The notes below the pieces were generated by a model, which saw only the letters and a list, made by a program, of their open reading frames with translations, did not search any database and was not told the origin of the DNA. From positions 57,289-121,288 of the forward strand of contig JAFPZY010000028.1 in assembly GCA_017417025.1 (NCBI GenBank): a stretch of 64,000 nt of DNA. The letters are read 5' to 3'. Every line of letters begins with the position of its first letter. The first letter of the stretch is position 1. The stretch comes from Paludibacteraceae bacterium. GTDB taxonomy: Bacteria > Bacteroidota > Bacteroidia > Bacteroidales > Paludibacteraceae. Position numbers and translations under genes: made by a program. Below, one piece after another: positions 17,456 through 25,905 of the stretch.

Positions 17456-18439
17456 GTAGCTGTGCAGGCCGCCGAGCAGGAGATTAACACCAAAATAGGT
17501 GAAAAGGACAAAGAGGAAGGCTACCGCCATGTAAACATGGAAGACCACGGGACGGCGCAGCCAGGGGATAAGATGCGTGTGCAACGGGATTGCATAGACA
17601 AGCATCGTAATCAACGCCCATGTCTCTTTGGGATCCCAGCCCCAATAACGCCCCCATGACATGTTCGCCCAGACAGCACCGATGAAGATGCCCGCCGTAA
17701 GGCAGAAGACCGCAGGATAAAGCAACACGCGCGAGAGCTGCATCAGCGAGTCACGACGCTTGGGCATACAGATGCCGAGAATGCCATTGACCATGATGAC
17801 CGCAAAAAGCGTGTATGCCAGCATGATAACGGAGACGTGAATGCCCAGAAGCGGGGTTTGCAGGACAGGCTGAAGCGGCGGTTTGGGAGTGACGACATGC
17901 GTCATTATGACTGCCAGGATAACAACAACAACACCCAGCACAAGCATCAGAATCCAATGCTGTTTGCGCAGCAAAGCACGGAAACAGGTGCGCCGCTGGA
18001 AGAAGAAAGCGACCATGCCGAGAAGCAGCAAAGCATAGCCTGTGTAAGTGATGCCGATGCCCCAAGGGTCGTAGTTGTAAGCGAGCACCACGCCCTGATT
18101 GTCGCTGTCGTAGTCGGACTGACAGAAGCGGTAGTTGTGATATTTGAGCGGCTTGTTCATGCGCACAACGCCCTCGTCCACCTGCAGTTTATCCACTCCT
18201 TCCTTCCTCTCCATGAGGCGCAACTCGCTTACGAAATCAACGGGCGTGCCGCCGTCGGAAATGACATTGAAGTTCCAGAGGAAGAGAGTGAGCGTTGAGT
18301 GGCGGGTGGTGAGAGACGCGGCCTCGTTGAAACGCAGATGCACCTCGCCCTGCTCACCGAAAAAATGCGTTACACACGCCCCCACGACAATAGTCGCGAG
18401 AGCAATGTGTAACAGCCAAGTAGCCGGTTTAGATAGCAT
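17450..18439 (-). CDS. Compact ResB/CcsA-type cytochrome c assembly protein
   Basis: About 329 aa if started at the ATG at 18439, which overlaps the stop of the upstream di-haem gene by 11 nt. A short ResB-like N-terminal part (one membrane helix, then [20 protein letters not shown] and YDPWGI) is followed by a CcsA part with several helices and the haem-handling WWD-type motif [15 protein letters not shown]. Likely haem-ligand histidines are in [14 protein letters not shown] and IPLHTHL. System II proteins of this kind attach haem to CxxCH motifs in the periplasm. The gene directly upstream encodes just such a protein, so the operon seems to carry its own maturation factor. It is shorter than usual fused ResB-CcsA proteins. 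Confidence 0.85.
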   Translation of the reverse strand: MLSKPATWLLHIALATIVVGACVTHFFGEQGEVHLRFNEAASLTTRHSTLTLFLWNFNVISDGGTPVDFVSELRLMERKEGVDKLQVDEGVVRMNKPLKYHNYRFCQSDYDSDNQGVVLAYNYDPWGIGITYTGYALLLLGMVAFFFQRRTCFRALLRKQHWILMLVLGVVVVILAVIMTHVVTPKPPLQPVLQTPLLGIHVSVIMLAYTLFAVIMVNGILGICMPKRRDSLMQLSRVLLYPAVFCLTAGIFIGAVWANMSWGRYWGWDPKETWALITMLVYAIPLHTHLIPWLRRPVVFHVYMAVAFLFVLFTYFGVNLLLGGLHSYA

Positions 18440-20081
18440 TGATGAAATCAACCAGCGCATCCCTGTCTTTTTTGGGCAGTTCATAGAATTTCTGTGTTGT
18501 GTAATAAGCGTCGCTTTCAGTGCTGTAGCCGTGCCACATGATGGCCTCAATCACGTTTCGTGCACGAGTGTCATGCAGGCGTGCATCGTGAGCATCGCCA
18601 GTGGCTTTGCGGTGTAGTCCGCGCCCCCAGAGCGGTGTTGTACGGCACCAACCAGTGCGTATGTCGTTCTCCATGTGGAGTTTATGCTGCACCATGTCGG
18701 TGTAGGGCCAGATTTTCTGGTTCGGGTAACGCGGGAGACGGTCGTTGCTGGTGAAGAAGCCATTCGGGTCACGGATTTCATCAGAGCCGGTGGTCCAAGT
18801 GGGACGGTGGCAGTAATCGCAGCCAATCTGTGTGAAGAGCTCTTTTCCGCGAAGCACAGCGCTGTCGGTGACGTTACGTGCAGCAGGCACAGCCAGTCCG
18901 CGATGCCAAACCATGACCTGCGTGAACTCCGCATCAGTCATCTCGGCAGGGAGGTTTTTGGAGGTGAGATAGTCGTAAATGTTCTTCTCCATGTCATCTC
19001 CAAACCACTCAGGATGAGCCTCTTTGGTGGTCATTCGCGAGATGTAGGTCTCAAATCCGTCCTGCACCTCTTTGTCCTTCGAGGCGAGTTCGGCATAGAT
19101 GGTGCCTTTCATGTCGAGGTAGTGATAACGGCGGTCGGAGCGTGTGACATTGGTGATGTTCCAGATGGCATTGGCACCGGCAGCATCCTGCAGCGGTCCG
19201 CGTGTGAGGGCGTAAGTGAAGCGCTTGGGACCCCACTTGGCATCGTTCTTGTAGTAGCCGGAAGTCTGGAATCCGCCGCTGTAGAAGGCAGGGTTGAGCC
19301 CGTTTTTGAGTTTGCCGTCAGCCTCTTCCTTCCTGTACTGGGCGATGATGTCCTCGTCGGTGATGGCATCAAGAAGACCGGTGCCATAAACGCCGATAGT
19401 GTTTTCGAGCACAACAACGTAACCTTCAGTCTCAATCAGCCCGTCGCGATAGCCCTGGTTGTAGGCATAGAAAGCCTCCTTGGGTATGCGAACCTCGGGA
19501 TAGACGAGTTCGTAGGTTTCGCCATCGGGGAAGCGGTTGCCGTGCTCGTCGGTTGCCTGTTTCCAGGTCATGCTAATCATAGTCGGGTCGATAGGCGCTT
19601 TGAAAGGCTCTACGCCGAAAAGCTGCGGCATGCCCGCGAGCCAGGGGACGTAGCTGTTGTCGGCAGGGTTATAGACCACGAGAAGTGTCCCGTTGCCCAT
19701 GTCGCTTGCGTTGTAGGAGGTCATGCCGACCAGACTTGTGCCATGAGAGTAAGCGGGATGGCAGTGCTGGCACGATGCGCGCACATAGAGAGGACCAAGT
19801 CCCGCCTGACGGCCGGAAGCACTGGTGACAAAAGGCTTCTCGGCGATGTTGTCACCCTGGCTGAACTGCACGCCCATGCCCGCATTTTCAGTTGCCGGCG
19901 TAGGCTGGCGGAAGCAGGTGGTTGCGGTGTTAGTGGTTGTACCGAGCTGACCGCCCGTCCAATACCATTCAGGCAGAGTGCTGACAGGCTCCGGCTCGGG
20001 AGTAGGCTGCTCGTGTTTGCAGGCAGTGAAGAGAGAGCCCGCCAGGGCTGCAATGAGCAGATAACTAAATGTGTGTTTCAT
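18429..20081 (-). CDS. Di-haem oxidoreductase (DHOR family) lipoprotein
   Basis: A 550-aa protein with a lipoprotein signal ([12 protein letters not shown]). Two c-type haem sites are visible: CQHCH near residue 106 ([14 protein letters not shown]) and CDYCH near residue 419 ([10 protein letters not shown]). Length and spacing fit the putative di-haem oxidoreductase/peroxidase family once called thiol oxidoreductase. Members are commonly encoded beside imelysin genes in iron-related clusters, as here (imelysin upstream, 30 nt). The reaction and substrate are not known. It acts in the periplasm or on the inner face of the outer membrane. The cytochrome c assembly gene overlaps its 3' end. Confidence 0.88.
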   Translation of the reverse strand: MKHTFSYLLIAALAGSLFTACKHEQPTPEPEPVSTLPEWYWTGGQLGTTTNTATTCFRQPTPATENAGMGVQFSQGDNIAEKPFVTSASGRQAGLGPLYVRASCQHCHPAYSHGTSLVGMTSYNASDMGNGTLLVVYNPADNSYVPWLAGMPQLFGVEPFKAPIDPTMISMTWKQATDEHGNRFPDGETYELVYPEVRIPKEAFYAYNQGYRDGLIETEGYVVVLENTIGVYGTGLLDAITDEDIIAQYRKEEADGKLKNGLNPAFYSGGFQTSGYYKNDAKWGPKRFTYALTRGPLQDAAGANAIWNITNVTRSDRRYHYLDMKGTIYAELASKDKEVQDGFETYISRMTTKEAHPEWFGDDMEKNIYDYLTSKNLPAEMTDAEFTQVMVWHRGLAVPAARNVTDSAVLRGKELFTQIGCDYCHRPTWTTGSDEIRDPNGFFTSNDRLPRYPNQKIWPYTDMVQHKLHMENDIRTGWCRTTPLWGRGLHRKATGDAHDARLHDTRARNVIEAIMWHGYSTESDAYYTTQKFYELPKKDRDALVDFINAI

Positions 20082-20111
20082 AATATTTTGAGTATGTTTA
20101 TTTTGAAAAGT

Positions 20112-21269
20112 TTATTTTGTCAAAATCTCCATAACCTCGTCATCGAGAATGTCTTCCAGCTCGCTCACTTTGTCAATAGCGGCTTTCACGGCGGCGTTGT
20201 TCATGGCAGTGGTCTCGAAATTATCAATCTGCCCGATCAGCTCAATAGACTCTTCAATTGTCTTCCTCACCTTTTCATCAAGTTCGCTGTCTTTGCTCTT
20301 GATATAGTCGGAGACACTGGCATCGCCCTGCTTGGCACCACAATAGGCATTGCGGATAGAGCGGATGTTGTCGGCGAAGTCAGTGGTGGATGTGCGGCTG
20401 TAGGGGCTTTCGAGATACTCGCTGTCACCGCCATTGTCGCTGCCGCGATAAGGATTACCCATTTTGAGGTCAGCCACCTCACCGGCGATATCCACACAGC
20501 CAGATACAATCTGTTCAGCAACAGCCTGATAGGTTTTCCAGTCGGGGTGGCTGGCATTGATGAAGTACTCGCCGTAGTTCTCGCTATAGCTCATGCTCTC
20601 GCCTTCTTCGTCGGTTATCAGCGCCTCTTTTTCCTTGCTGACTTCTCCAGCCCAGCAGTCCTCAAGAAGGATGGCCTGCTGCGTAAGGTCCTCCACGATG
20701 CCGACGAGATAAACAGCCTGCGCCCTTGTGAGGTTGGTCTGGTGCGGCTGTCCCTCTTCAAAGAGCATATACTCGGCGGCGTGGAAGCCTTTCAGCGCGT
20801 AACCCAGCTTGTCGCCTACATAGGAGCCACCCTCCTCTTCAATTCTCTGCATGCGTTTTTCGTCCTGCAGCAAAGCGTTCATCTCGTTGTAGTCAAGCGG
20901 CCAAGAGTCGATGTGCGGGTCGATATTGTGTTTCTCGGCGGGACCGAAAAGAAAAGCCTCGCTCTGCTCCCAATAAACGCGCATGCGGCGCCATGCTTCC
21001 CCAGCCTCTTTCATTGTGGCAGTGTAGTCAGCGTTGTTCTCCACAGCCTCCTGAATCTGCTGCACTTTCTGAAGGAGGACAATGCCCTCGTCTGCCATTC
21101 TGCTGTAAGTGGCAATAACAGTGTTCTTTACATACGGCTCTGCCACTTTCTGCAACGCTTGCTCCTTCTCCGATTTTACAACCGGTTCATCGTCTGTTTT
21201 CTTCTCACAGCCGGTCATCATGCCCGCTGCCAAAGCCCCGCAAAGGGCGTAAGTCAGAATCTTTCTCAT
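20112..21269 (-). CDS. Imelysin family (M75) lipoprotein
   Basis: A 385-aa lipoprotein (LAAGMMTGCEKK). The family signature GxHxxE appears as GFHAAEYMLFEE near residue 162, with a helical-bundle pattern throughout and a repeat-like second half (WKTYQAVAEQIVSGCVDIAG). Imelysins are iron-regulated periplasmic or outer-membrane proteins thought to bind iron or haem; peptidase activity is not established for most. It is the second gene of the porin-imelysin-DHOR-CcsA operon. Confidence 0.88.
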   Translation of the reverse strand: MRKILTYALCGALAAGMMTGCEKKTDDEPVVKSEKEQALQKVAEPYVKNTVIATYSRMADEGIVLLQKVQQIQEAVENNADYTATMKEAGEAWRRMRVYWEQSEAFLFGPAEKHNIDPHIDSWPLDYNEMNALLQDEKRMQRIEEEGGSYVGDKLGYALKGFHAAEYMLFEEGQPHQTNLTRAQAVYLVGIVEDLTQQAILLEDCWAGEVSKEKEALITDEEGESMSYSENYGEYFINASHPDWKTYQAVAEQIVSGCVDIAGEVADLKMGNPYRGSDNGGDSEYLESPYSRTSTTDFADNIRSIRNAYCGAKQGDASVSDYIKSKDSELDEKVRKTIEESIELIGQIDNFETTAMNNAAVKAAIDKVSELEDILDDEVMEILTK

Positions 21270-21346
21270 TTGTTTATTAATTTTATTTGGTTGTTTGCAT
21301 TATCAAAAAAAAGTCAGTGTCTATAACAACACTCCGTCAGTCAAGT

Positions 21347-22846
21347 TCAGAGTTTGAACATGCCAGAGTAGGCAATCCCCAGTGCGACAAGAGGCTCGTC
21401 GTTGAAGATTTTGCCGACCGTCCCGTCAGCGCGCACGCCCGGATTGAGTATGCCATAGGCGAACTCCGCCTTGACCGCCAAATCACGGATGGGGAAATAG
21501 TTTACCCCCGCCGCAACTCTATGCCTTCCGCACCAGGCGTAGGCGTTGGTCGGGCGATTGTCGTAGCGGAACATGGAGTCGTAATAGTCGTAGCGTGCGA
21601 AGACGAAGAAGCGCTGCCTGCGCTCACGGAGTTTGGCGTTGAGCGAGAAGAAGTCGTAGCCCACTTCAGCGCCCGCCGCGATAGCATCGCTTGCGACCCA
21701 CTGCTTGCTGCTGACACTGCCTTTGCGCATGCCGATGTTATACTCGGTGATGGCAGCGGCATCGCCGAGATGGCCGTAAGTGAGTCCGCCGCGCAGAATG
21801 ACATTGTGGTCGTTGTAGCAGAAATCGAAGGAGCCGATAGTGACAGTCCCCTTAATTTTTTTGAGCGCCTCGTTGCTGTCAATTTCTCCGGAACTGCGGC
21901 TCAGTGTGTTGCGGAAAGAATTGCCGCAATAGGCAGAGAGCCCCAGCCTCAAGCCCTGCACACCTTTATATTCCACGCGCGCGACACCCGCCCAGACATT
22001 AGCCAGTTTGAATTCATAAGGGCTTCCCGCGCCAGGGTTGATCCAGTTTTTGCGGTTGAAGCGGTCGCTGTCAAGTCCGGGGACGAGCATGAGCTGGTAG
22101 TGGAGTCCGAACTTGGTGCGCCCCATAAAAGTGAGAGCGACCTCATGCCATGTGCTCGGAATAATAGTGAACTCACCCTCGGGGCGATAAACGCCGAAAA
22201 ACTCGGTCGGCTCGTGGTGTGCATTGAGCCCACCGACGGGCAGGACCTGCATACCGGCGCGGAGGACGGCATAGTCATTGAAGCGTTTCTGGAGCCAGAA
22301 CTGCTCAAGGGCGACTTCTCCGCCACGCTCAATCTCGCTTTCGTATTCTCCGCCTTCCTCTTCCTCAATCTCGATGGCGCTTTCCGTGCCCCCGTGCTCA
22401 AACTCAATTTCACTTCCCATACTCCATCCGCGCCCGAAATCATAGCCGATGAAGAAGACCACGTGCGGCAAATCGACTTCGCCGTAGCGGTCGCGGCTGT
22501 ATTTTTCGGGAGTTTTGCCGTAGCGCAGATAGTTGTTGCTGTAGAAGCAATACTTTGCTGCGACCTCACCATAGCCGCCGAGAGTCAGCCTGCCGCCAGT
22601 ACGTCTGCCGGAGGCAGTAGCGGTGTCATTTCTGACTGTCGCCCCTGTCATGGCATCGGGGGACCCAGCATGCCTATATCCCCATTTTTGGGGATTGGCC
22701 TGTTTCTGCTCCAGACGCTCTATCCGGCGGACAAGCGACTCCCAGTCATCACGGCTTATTTTAAGAGAATCCTCCTGCCCGTACACCAACATGCTGCAAA
22801 TCAGCAAAGAGGCAAGAAGGAGATTTTGAGGTTTTGCAAGTGTCAT
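21347..22846 (-). CDS. Porin-like outer-membrane barrel
   Basis: A 499-aa protein with a signal peptide (LLICSMLVYG/QEDS), a short coiled-coil-like segment (WESLVRRIERLEQKQANPQ) and a barrel with alternating strands (LTLGGYGEVAAKYCFYSNNY, HVVFFIGYDFGRGWSMGSEI, SGMFKL at the end). The coiled coil followed by a barrel resembles phosphate- or anion-type porins of Bacteroidota. A strongly acidic stretch (IEIEEEEGGEYESEIERGGE) could be an extracellular or periplasmic loop able to bind cations. It is the first gene of the imelysin operon, 77 nt ahead of imelysin. The substrate is unknown; iron is a guess from context. Confidence 0.75.
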   Translation of the reverse strand: MTLAKPQNLLLASLLICSMLVYGQEDSLKISRDDWESLVRRIERLEQKQANPQKWGYRHAGSPDAMTGATVRNDTATASGRRTGGRLTLGGYGEVAAKYCFYSNNYLRYGKTPEKYSRDRYGEVDLPHVVFFIGYDFGRGWSMGSEIEFEHGGTESAIEIEEEEGGEYESEIERGGEVALEQFWLQKRFNDYAVLRAGMQVLPVGGLNAHHEPTEFFGVYRPEGEFTIIPSTWHEVALTFMGRTKFGLHYQLMLVPGLDSDRFNRKNWINPGAGSPYEFKLANVWAGVARVEYKGVQGLRLGLSAYCGNSFRNTLSRSSGEIDSNEALKKIKGTVTIGSFDFCYNDHNVILRGGLTYGHLGDAAAITEYNIGMRKGSVSSKQWVASDAIAAGAEVGYDFFSLNAKLRERRQRFFVFARYDYYDSMFRYDNRPTNAYAWCGRHRVAAGVNYFPIRDLAVKAEFAYGILNPGVRADGTVGKIFNDEPLVALGIAYSGMFKL

Positions 22847-22896
22847 AGTTGTAAAAAGCGTTTTATACAGGCCCTACAGCCCGTTTTTTTCACAAT

Positions 22897-22929
22897 GCAA
22901 AATTACAAGAAAACGGCTGCGCAGGCAAT
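22897..22929 (-). promoter_or_regulatory. Promoter of the porin-imelysin-DHOR-CcsA operon
   Basis: On the minus strand, TAATTTTGC (22905 to 22897) is preceded by a 20-nt spacer and ATTG (22929 to 22926), a one-mismatch -33 box. The leader to the ATG at 22846 is about 45 nt. No obvious Fur box was recognised. Confidence 0.6.
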
Positions 22930-22974
22930 ACCAAAATCAGGGGATTTTTGGGTCGGGCATGCGCGAGAGTGACA

Positions 22975-23042
22975 CGGCAGAGAGATGACAGAGGGGCGGC
23001 AGAGAGAGGCGGCAGAGAGGCGACAGAGGGGCGGCAGAGTCG
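22975..23042. repeat. 11-bp tandem array, intergenic
   Basis: Six units alternate between CGGCAGAGAGA-type and TGACAGAGGGG-type, all 11 bp, with one 2-bp insertion after the third. It lies in the 770-bp gene-free stretch between the porin promoter and rho (22847-23617). The open frame at 23046-23357 in the same stretch is low-complexity and unlikely to be a gene. Confidence 0.8.
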
Positions 23043-23271
23043 CTGATGAGAGAGTGCATAAACATGAGAGAGAACGAAGCAAAAGCGCAGCAGAGGGAGG
23101 CGGGGAGAAGAAAGAGTACGGCAAAAAAGCAAAATGACAGCGAAAAGAACATAAAGAGGACAATGTGTCAGACGGAGTTGAAAGAGAAATCAAACAGAGA
23201 CGACAGCGTAACGACAGCAAAAAAAATTTTTGAAAACGGAAAAGCAAAGTGTAAGCAAAACCGGCATTTTC

Positions 23272-23411
23272 GTGACAAAATGACATTTTTCATGTTGCCA
23301 TGTCGGGCAGAGAGAGATTTTCGCGGGAGAAAAAGAGGAAAGACGGGAGGAAAGTGACAAATTGCGCCAAAACGCAAACAAAAGCGCCCAAACGGGCATA
23401 AAAGCGGCAGC
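23272..23411 (+). repeat. Dispersed upstream element, copy C
   Basis: This shares blocks with 37-213 (GTGACAAAATGACA; ATTTTCGCGG; GACAAATTGC) and a gap-free stretch of about 58 bp with 12151-12208. A-tracts are spaced close to one helical turn. It lies just upstream of the rho promoter. Confidence 0.5.
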
Positions 23412-23444
23412 AGGATATTTTTTTGTGAAAATATTTGCACAAAA

Positions 23445-23477
23445 TTTGCACAAACAAAAGAAAAGATGTAACTTTGC
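23445..23477 (+). promoter_or_regulatory. rho promoter
   Basis: TTTG at 23445-23448, a 20-nt spacer, and TAACTTTGC at 23469-23477. The leader is about 135 nt, long enough for the autoregulation known for rho genes, though no specific element was identified. Confidence 0.85.
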
Positions 23478-23617
23478 AGCCGATTTGGGGCAGTTCTGCT
23501 CCGGAAAACATTCCACAGGACTTATAGAAATTGATGCCACAAGGCAAAACACATAGTGAAAAATGCAATGTGCCGAAAGGCATAATGCCGTGACAACCAA
23601 GCAAACAAGAAAAAACC

Positions 23618-25486
23618 ATGACATACGACATTACACAACTGCAGAGCATGACGCTCGAAGAACTGAAAGCCATCGCCAAAGAATTGGGTGTGAAAACAGG
23701 ACATAAGAAAGAGACTATGCCCATTGTTTACAGCATACTTGACGCTCAAGCCGACCGTCATGCCGAAGAAGTCCAGGCCGAAGAAGACGCACGCATCTCC
23801 GCCGGCCAAGACGGTCCGCGCCGCGAGAGAAAGCGCATGAAACGCGGTCCGGAAAAAGTGAGCACTGACAACCTGAAAGCCGAGCGCGTGATAGCGACCG
23901 TAGGCAACGAGCAGGAGCAATTAGGCGAGATGCAGGCATCGTTAGAGGCCAACAACCACAAGAAGAACAAGACCGTAATGTCGATAGAAGCCCGCCGCCC
24001 GCTTGAGCAGATAGAAAAACGCATCGAGAAAAAGCCCGCGAAAAGCAAAGACGGCAATGCGGAGACAGATACTCCGGTGCAGACCACAATAAGCTTCGGC
24101 AACGAAAAGACAGAGGAGCAGCCCAGCACCAAAAAGCCGGAAAAGAAAGGACAAGAGAAAAAAGCCGCGAAAAACAAAGAGACAGAAAGCAAAGAACAGG
24201 GGAAACAGGAAACACAGGAAAAGCCGCAACAAGACATGCCGCAACCCGCTGCCGCCGAACAAGAACACAATGCACCCCAGCAGCAGCAACAACAGCAGTA
24301 CGGCAAGCACAAAAACGGACAGCAACAACAGCAACAGCAGCAGAGACAGGAAATAATATTCGGCGACAAACTGACCGCGATGGGGACATTGGAAGTGGCA
24401 CCGGACGGGTACGGTTTTCTGCGCTCGGCAGACTACAACTACCTGAGTTCGCCCGATGACGTTTACGTGAGCCAGCAGCAGATAAGGAACTACGGACTGA
24501 AGCCTGGCGACACAGTGGAGTGCACAGTGAGGACCAACCGCGAGACGGAAAAGTATTTCCCGATGGACAAGGTGCTGCGCATCAACGGTCTGGCCCCAGA
24601 GAAGGCGAAAGAACGGGTATCATTCGAGAACCTCACCCCACTCTTCCCGAACCAGAAATTCAGGCTGTGCAAGGGCGACAAGAGCGACCCGCTGAGCGTA
24701 AGGATAATAGACCTGTTCTCGCCGATAGGCAAAGGCCAGCGCGGCTTGATAGTGGCACAGCCGAAGACCGGTAAGACAGTGCTGCTGAAAGAGATAGCCA
24801 ACGCCATATCCGCCAACCACCCCGAGGTGTATATGATAGTGCTGCTGATAGACGAGCGTCCGGAGGAAGTGACAGACATGGCGCGGTCGGTGAACGCGGA
24901 AGTGATAGCCTCGACGTTTGACGAGCCAGCGGAGAACCACGTGAAAGTAGCGAACATAGTGCACGAGAAGGCCAAACGACTGGTGGAAAGCGGGCATGAC
25001 GTAGTGATACTGCTCGACTCGATAACCCGCCTTGCACGCGCCTACAACACCGTGGCTCCGGCAAGCGGCAAAGTGCTGTCGGGCGGTGTGGAAGCCCAGG
25101 CCCTGCACAAGCCGAAACGCTTTTTCGGCGCGGCCCGCAACATAGAGCACGGCGGCAGCCTGACGATAATAGCGACCGCCCTGACGGAGACGGGCAGCAA
25201 GATGGACGACCTGATATTCGAGGAGTTCAAGGGAACGGGCAACATGGAACTGCAACTTGACCGCAAACTGAGCAACCGCCGCATCTTCCCCGCCGTGGAC
25301 ATCCCCGCAAGCAGCACACGCCGCGACGACCTGCTTCTGCCGCCCGAGGTGCTGAGCCGGATGTGGATAATACGCAAGCAACTGAGCGACATGAACGGCG
25401 TTGAGGCGATGGAGAAACTGAAAAGCTACATGGAGCAGACCGACGACAACGACGAGTTTCTTTTAGCAGTAAACGGCGTAAGATGA
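23618..25486 (+). CDS. rho: Transcription termination factor Rho with a long Q/E/K-rich insertion
   Basis: A 622-aa hexameric RNA helicase. A Rho-N/SAP-like domain is at about 1-45 ([19 protein letters not shown]). Residues about 50-250 are predicted disordered: first K/E-rich, then proline- and glutamine-rich with runs of seven or eight Q. The cold-shock RNA-binding domain follows ([13 protein letters not shown]), then the ATPase core: Walker [15 protein letters not shown] near residue 381, Walker B-like [16 protein letters not shown], and Q-loop [20 protein letters not shown]. Bacteroidota Rho proteins often carry such an insertion, and that of B. thetaiotaomicron has been linked to phase separation. 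Its last codons overlap aroQ by 4 nt. Confidence 0.96.
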   Translation: MTYDITQLQSMTLEELKAIAKELGVKTGHKKETMPIVYSILDAQADRHAEEVQAEEDARISAGQDGPRRERKRMKRGPEKVSTDNLKAERVIATVGNEQEQLGEMQASLEANNHKKNKTVMSIEARRPLEQIEKRIEKKPAKSKDGNAETDTPVQTTISFGNEKTEEQPSTKKPEKKGQEKKAAKNKETESKEQGKQETQEKPQQDMPQPAAAEQEHNAPQQQQQQQYGKHKNGQQQQQQQQRQEIIFGDKLTAMGTLEVAPDGYGFLRSADYNYLSSPDDVYVSQQQIRNYGLKPGDTVECTVRTNRETEKYFPMDKVLRINGLAPEKAKERVSFENLTPLFPNQKFRLCKGDKSDPLSVRIIDLFSPIGKGQRGLIVAQPKTGKTVLLKEIANAISANHPEVYMIVLLIDERPEEVTDMARSVNAEVIASTFDEPAENHVKVANIVHEKAKRLVESGHDVVILLDSITRLARAYNTVAPASGKVLSGGVEAQALHKPKRFFGAARNIEHGGSLTIIATALTETGSKMDDLIFEEFKGTGNMELQLDRKLSNRRIFPAVDIPASSTRRDDLLLPPEVLSRMWIIRKQLSDMNGVEAMEKLKSYMEQTDDNDEFLLAVNGVR

Positions 25487-25905
25487 AAATACTGATAATA
25501 AACGGTCCGAACCTGAACCGCCTGGGGAAACGCAAGCCGGAGATATACGGGCGCAAGACGATGGAGGACGTGCTGGCAGAAATACGGTCGGCCCAGCCCG
25601 ACACAGAAGTGGAATACATGCAGAGCAACCACGAAGGCGACCTGATAGACAAACTGCAAGAAACAGACGCGGAGGGGATAATAATCAACCCGGGCGGTCT
25701 GTGCCACACAAGCGTGAGCCTGAGGGACGCAGTGGAGGAGACGGGCGACAGGGGGATAAAAACGGTGGAAGTACACATAAGCGACATCAGCAAACGCGAG
25801 GCGTTCAGGCGCGAAAGCCTGCTTACGCGCGTGTGTGCGCATAATATAAAAGGTCACGGGACCGACGGCTACAAAGAAGCGGCACAATGGCTAAAAGAAC
25901 ACTGA
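25483..25905 (+). CDS. aroQ: Type II 3-dehydroquinate dehydratase
   Basis: A 140-aa protein catalysing dehydroquinate to dehydroshikimate, shikimate pathway step 3. Family motifs are [18 protein letters not shown] (catalytic Tyr in the mobile loop), [28 protein letters not shown] (the usual form is NPGAYTHTS, with the active His kept) and [17 protein letters not shown]. Length is normal for the dodecameric enzyme. The ATG overlaps the rho stop (ATGA), and its own end overlaps the next gene by 19 nt. Confidence 0.94.
   Translation: MKILIINGPNLNRLGKRKPEIYGRKTMEDVLAEIRSAQPDTEVEYMQSNHEGDLIDKLQETDAEGIIINPGGLCHTSVSLRDAVEETGDRGIKTVEVHISDISKREAFRRESLLTRVCAHNIKGHGTDGYKEAAQWLKEH

Noticed and set aside
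18675-21326. 883-codon plus-strand frame
   Set aside because: It is antisense to the imelysin and di-haem genes, which have clear motifs, signal peptides and overlaps; the frame has none.
21287-22972. 561-codon plus-strand frame
   Set aside because: Antisense to the porin-like gene; no recognisable features.
23046-23357. 103-codon frame upstream of rho
   Set aside because: Low-complexity, lysine-rich, overlaps the dispersed element, no start signal.
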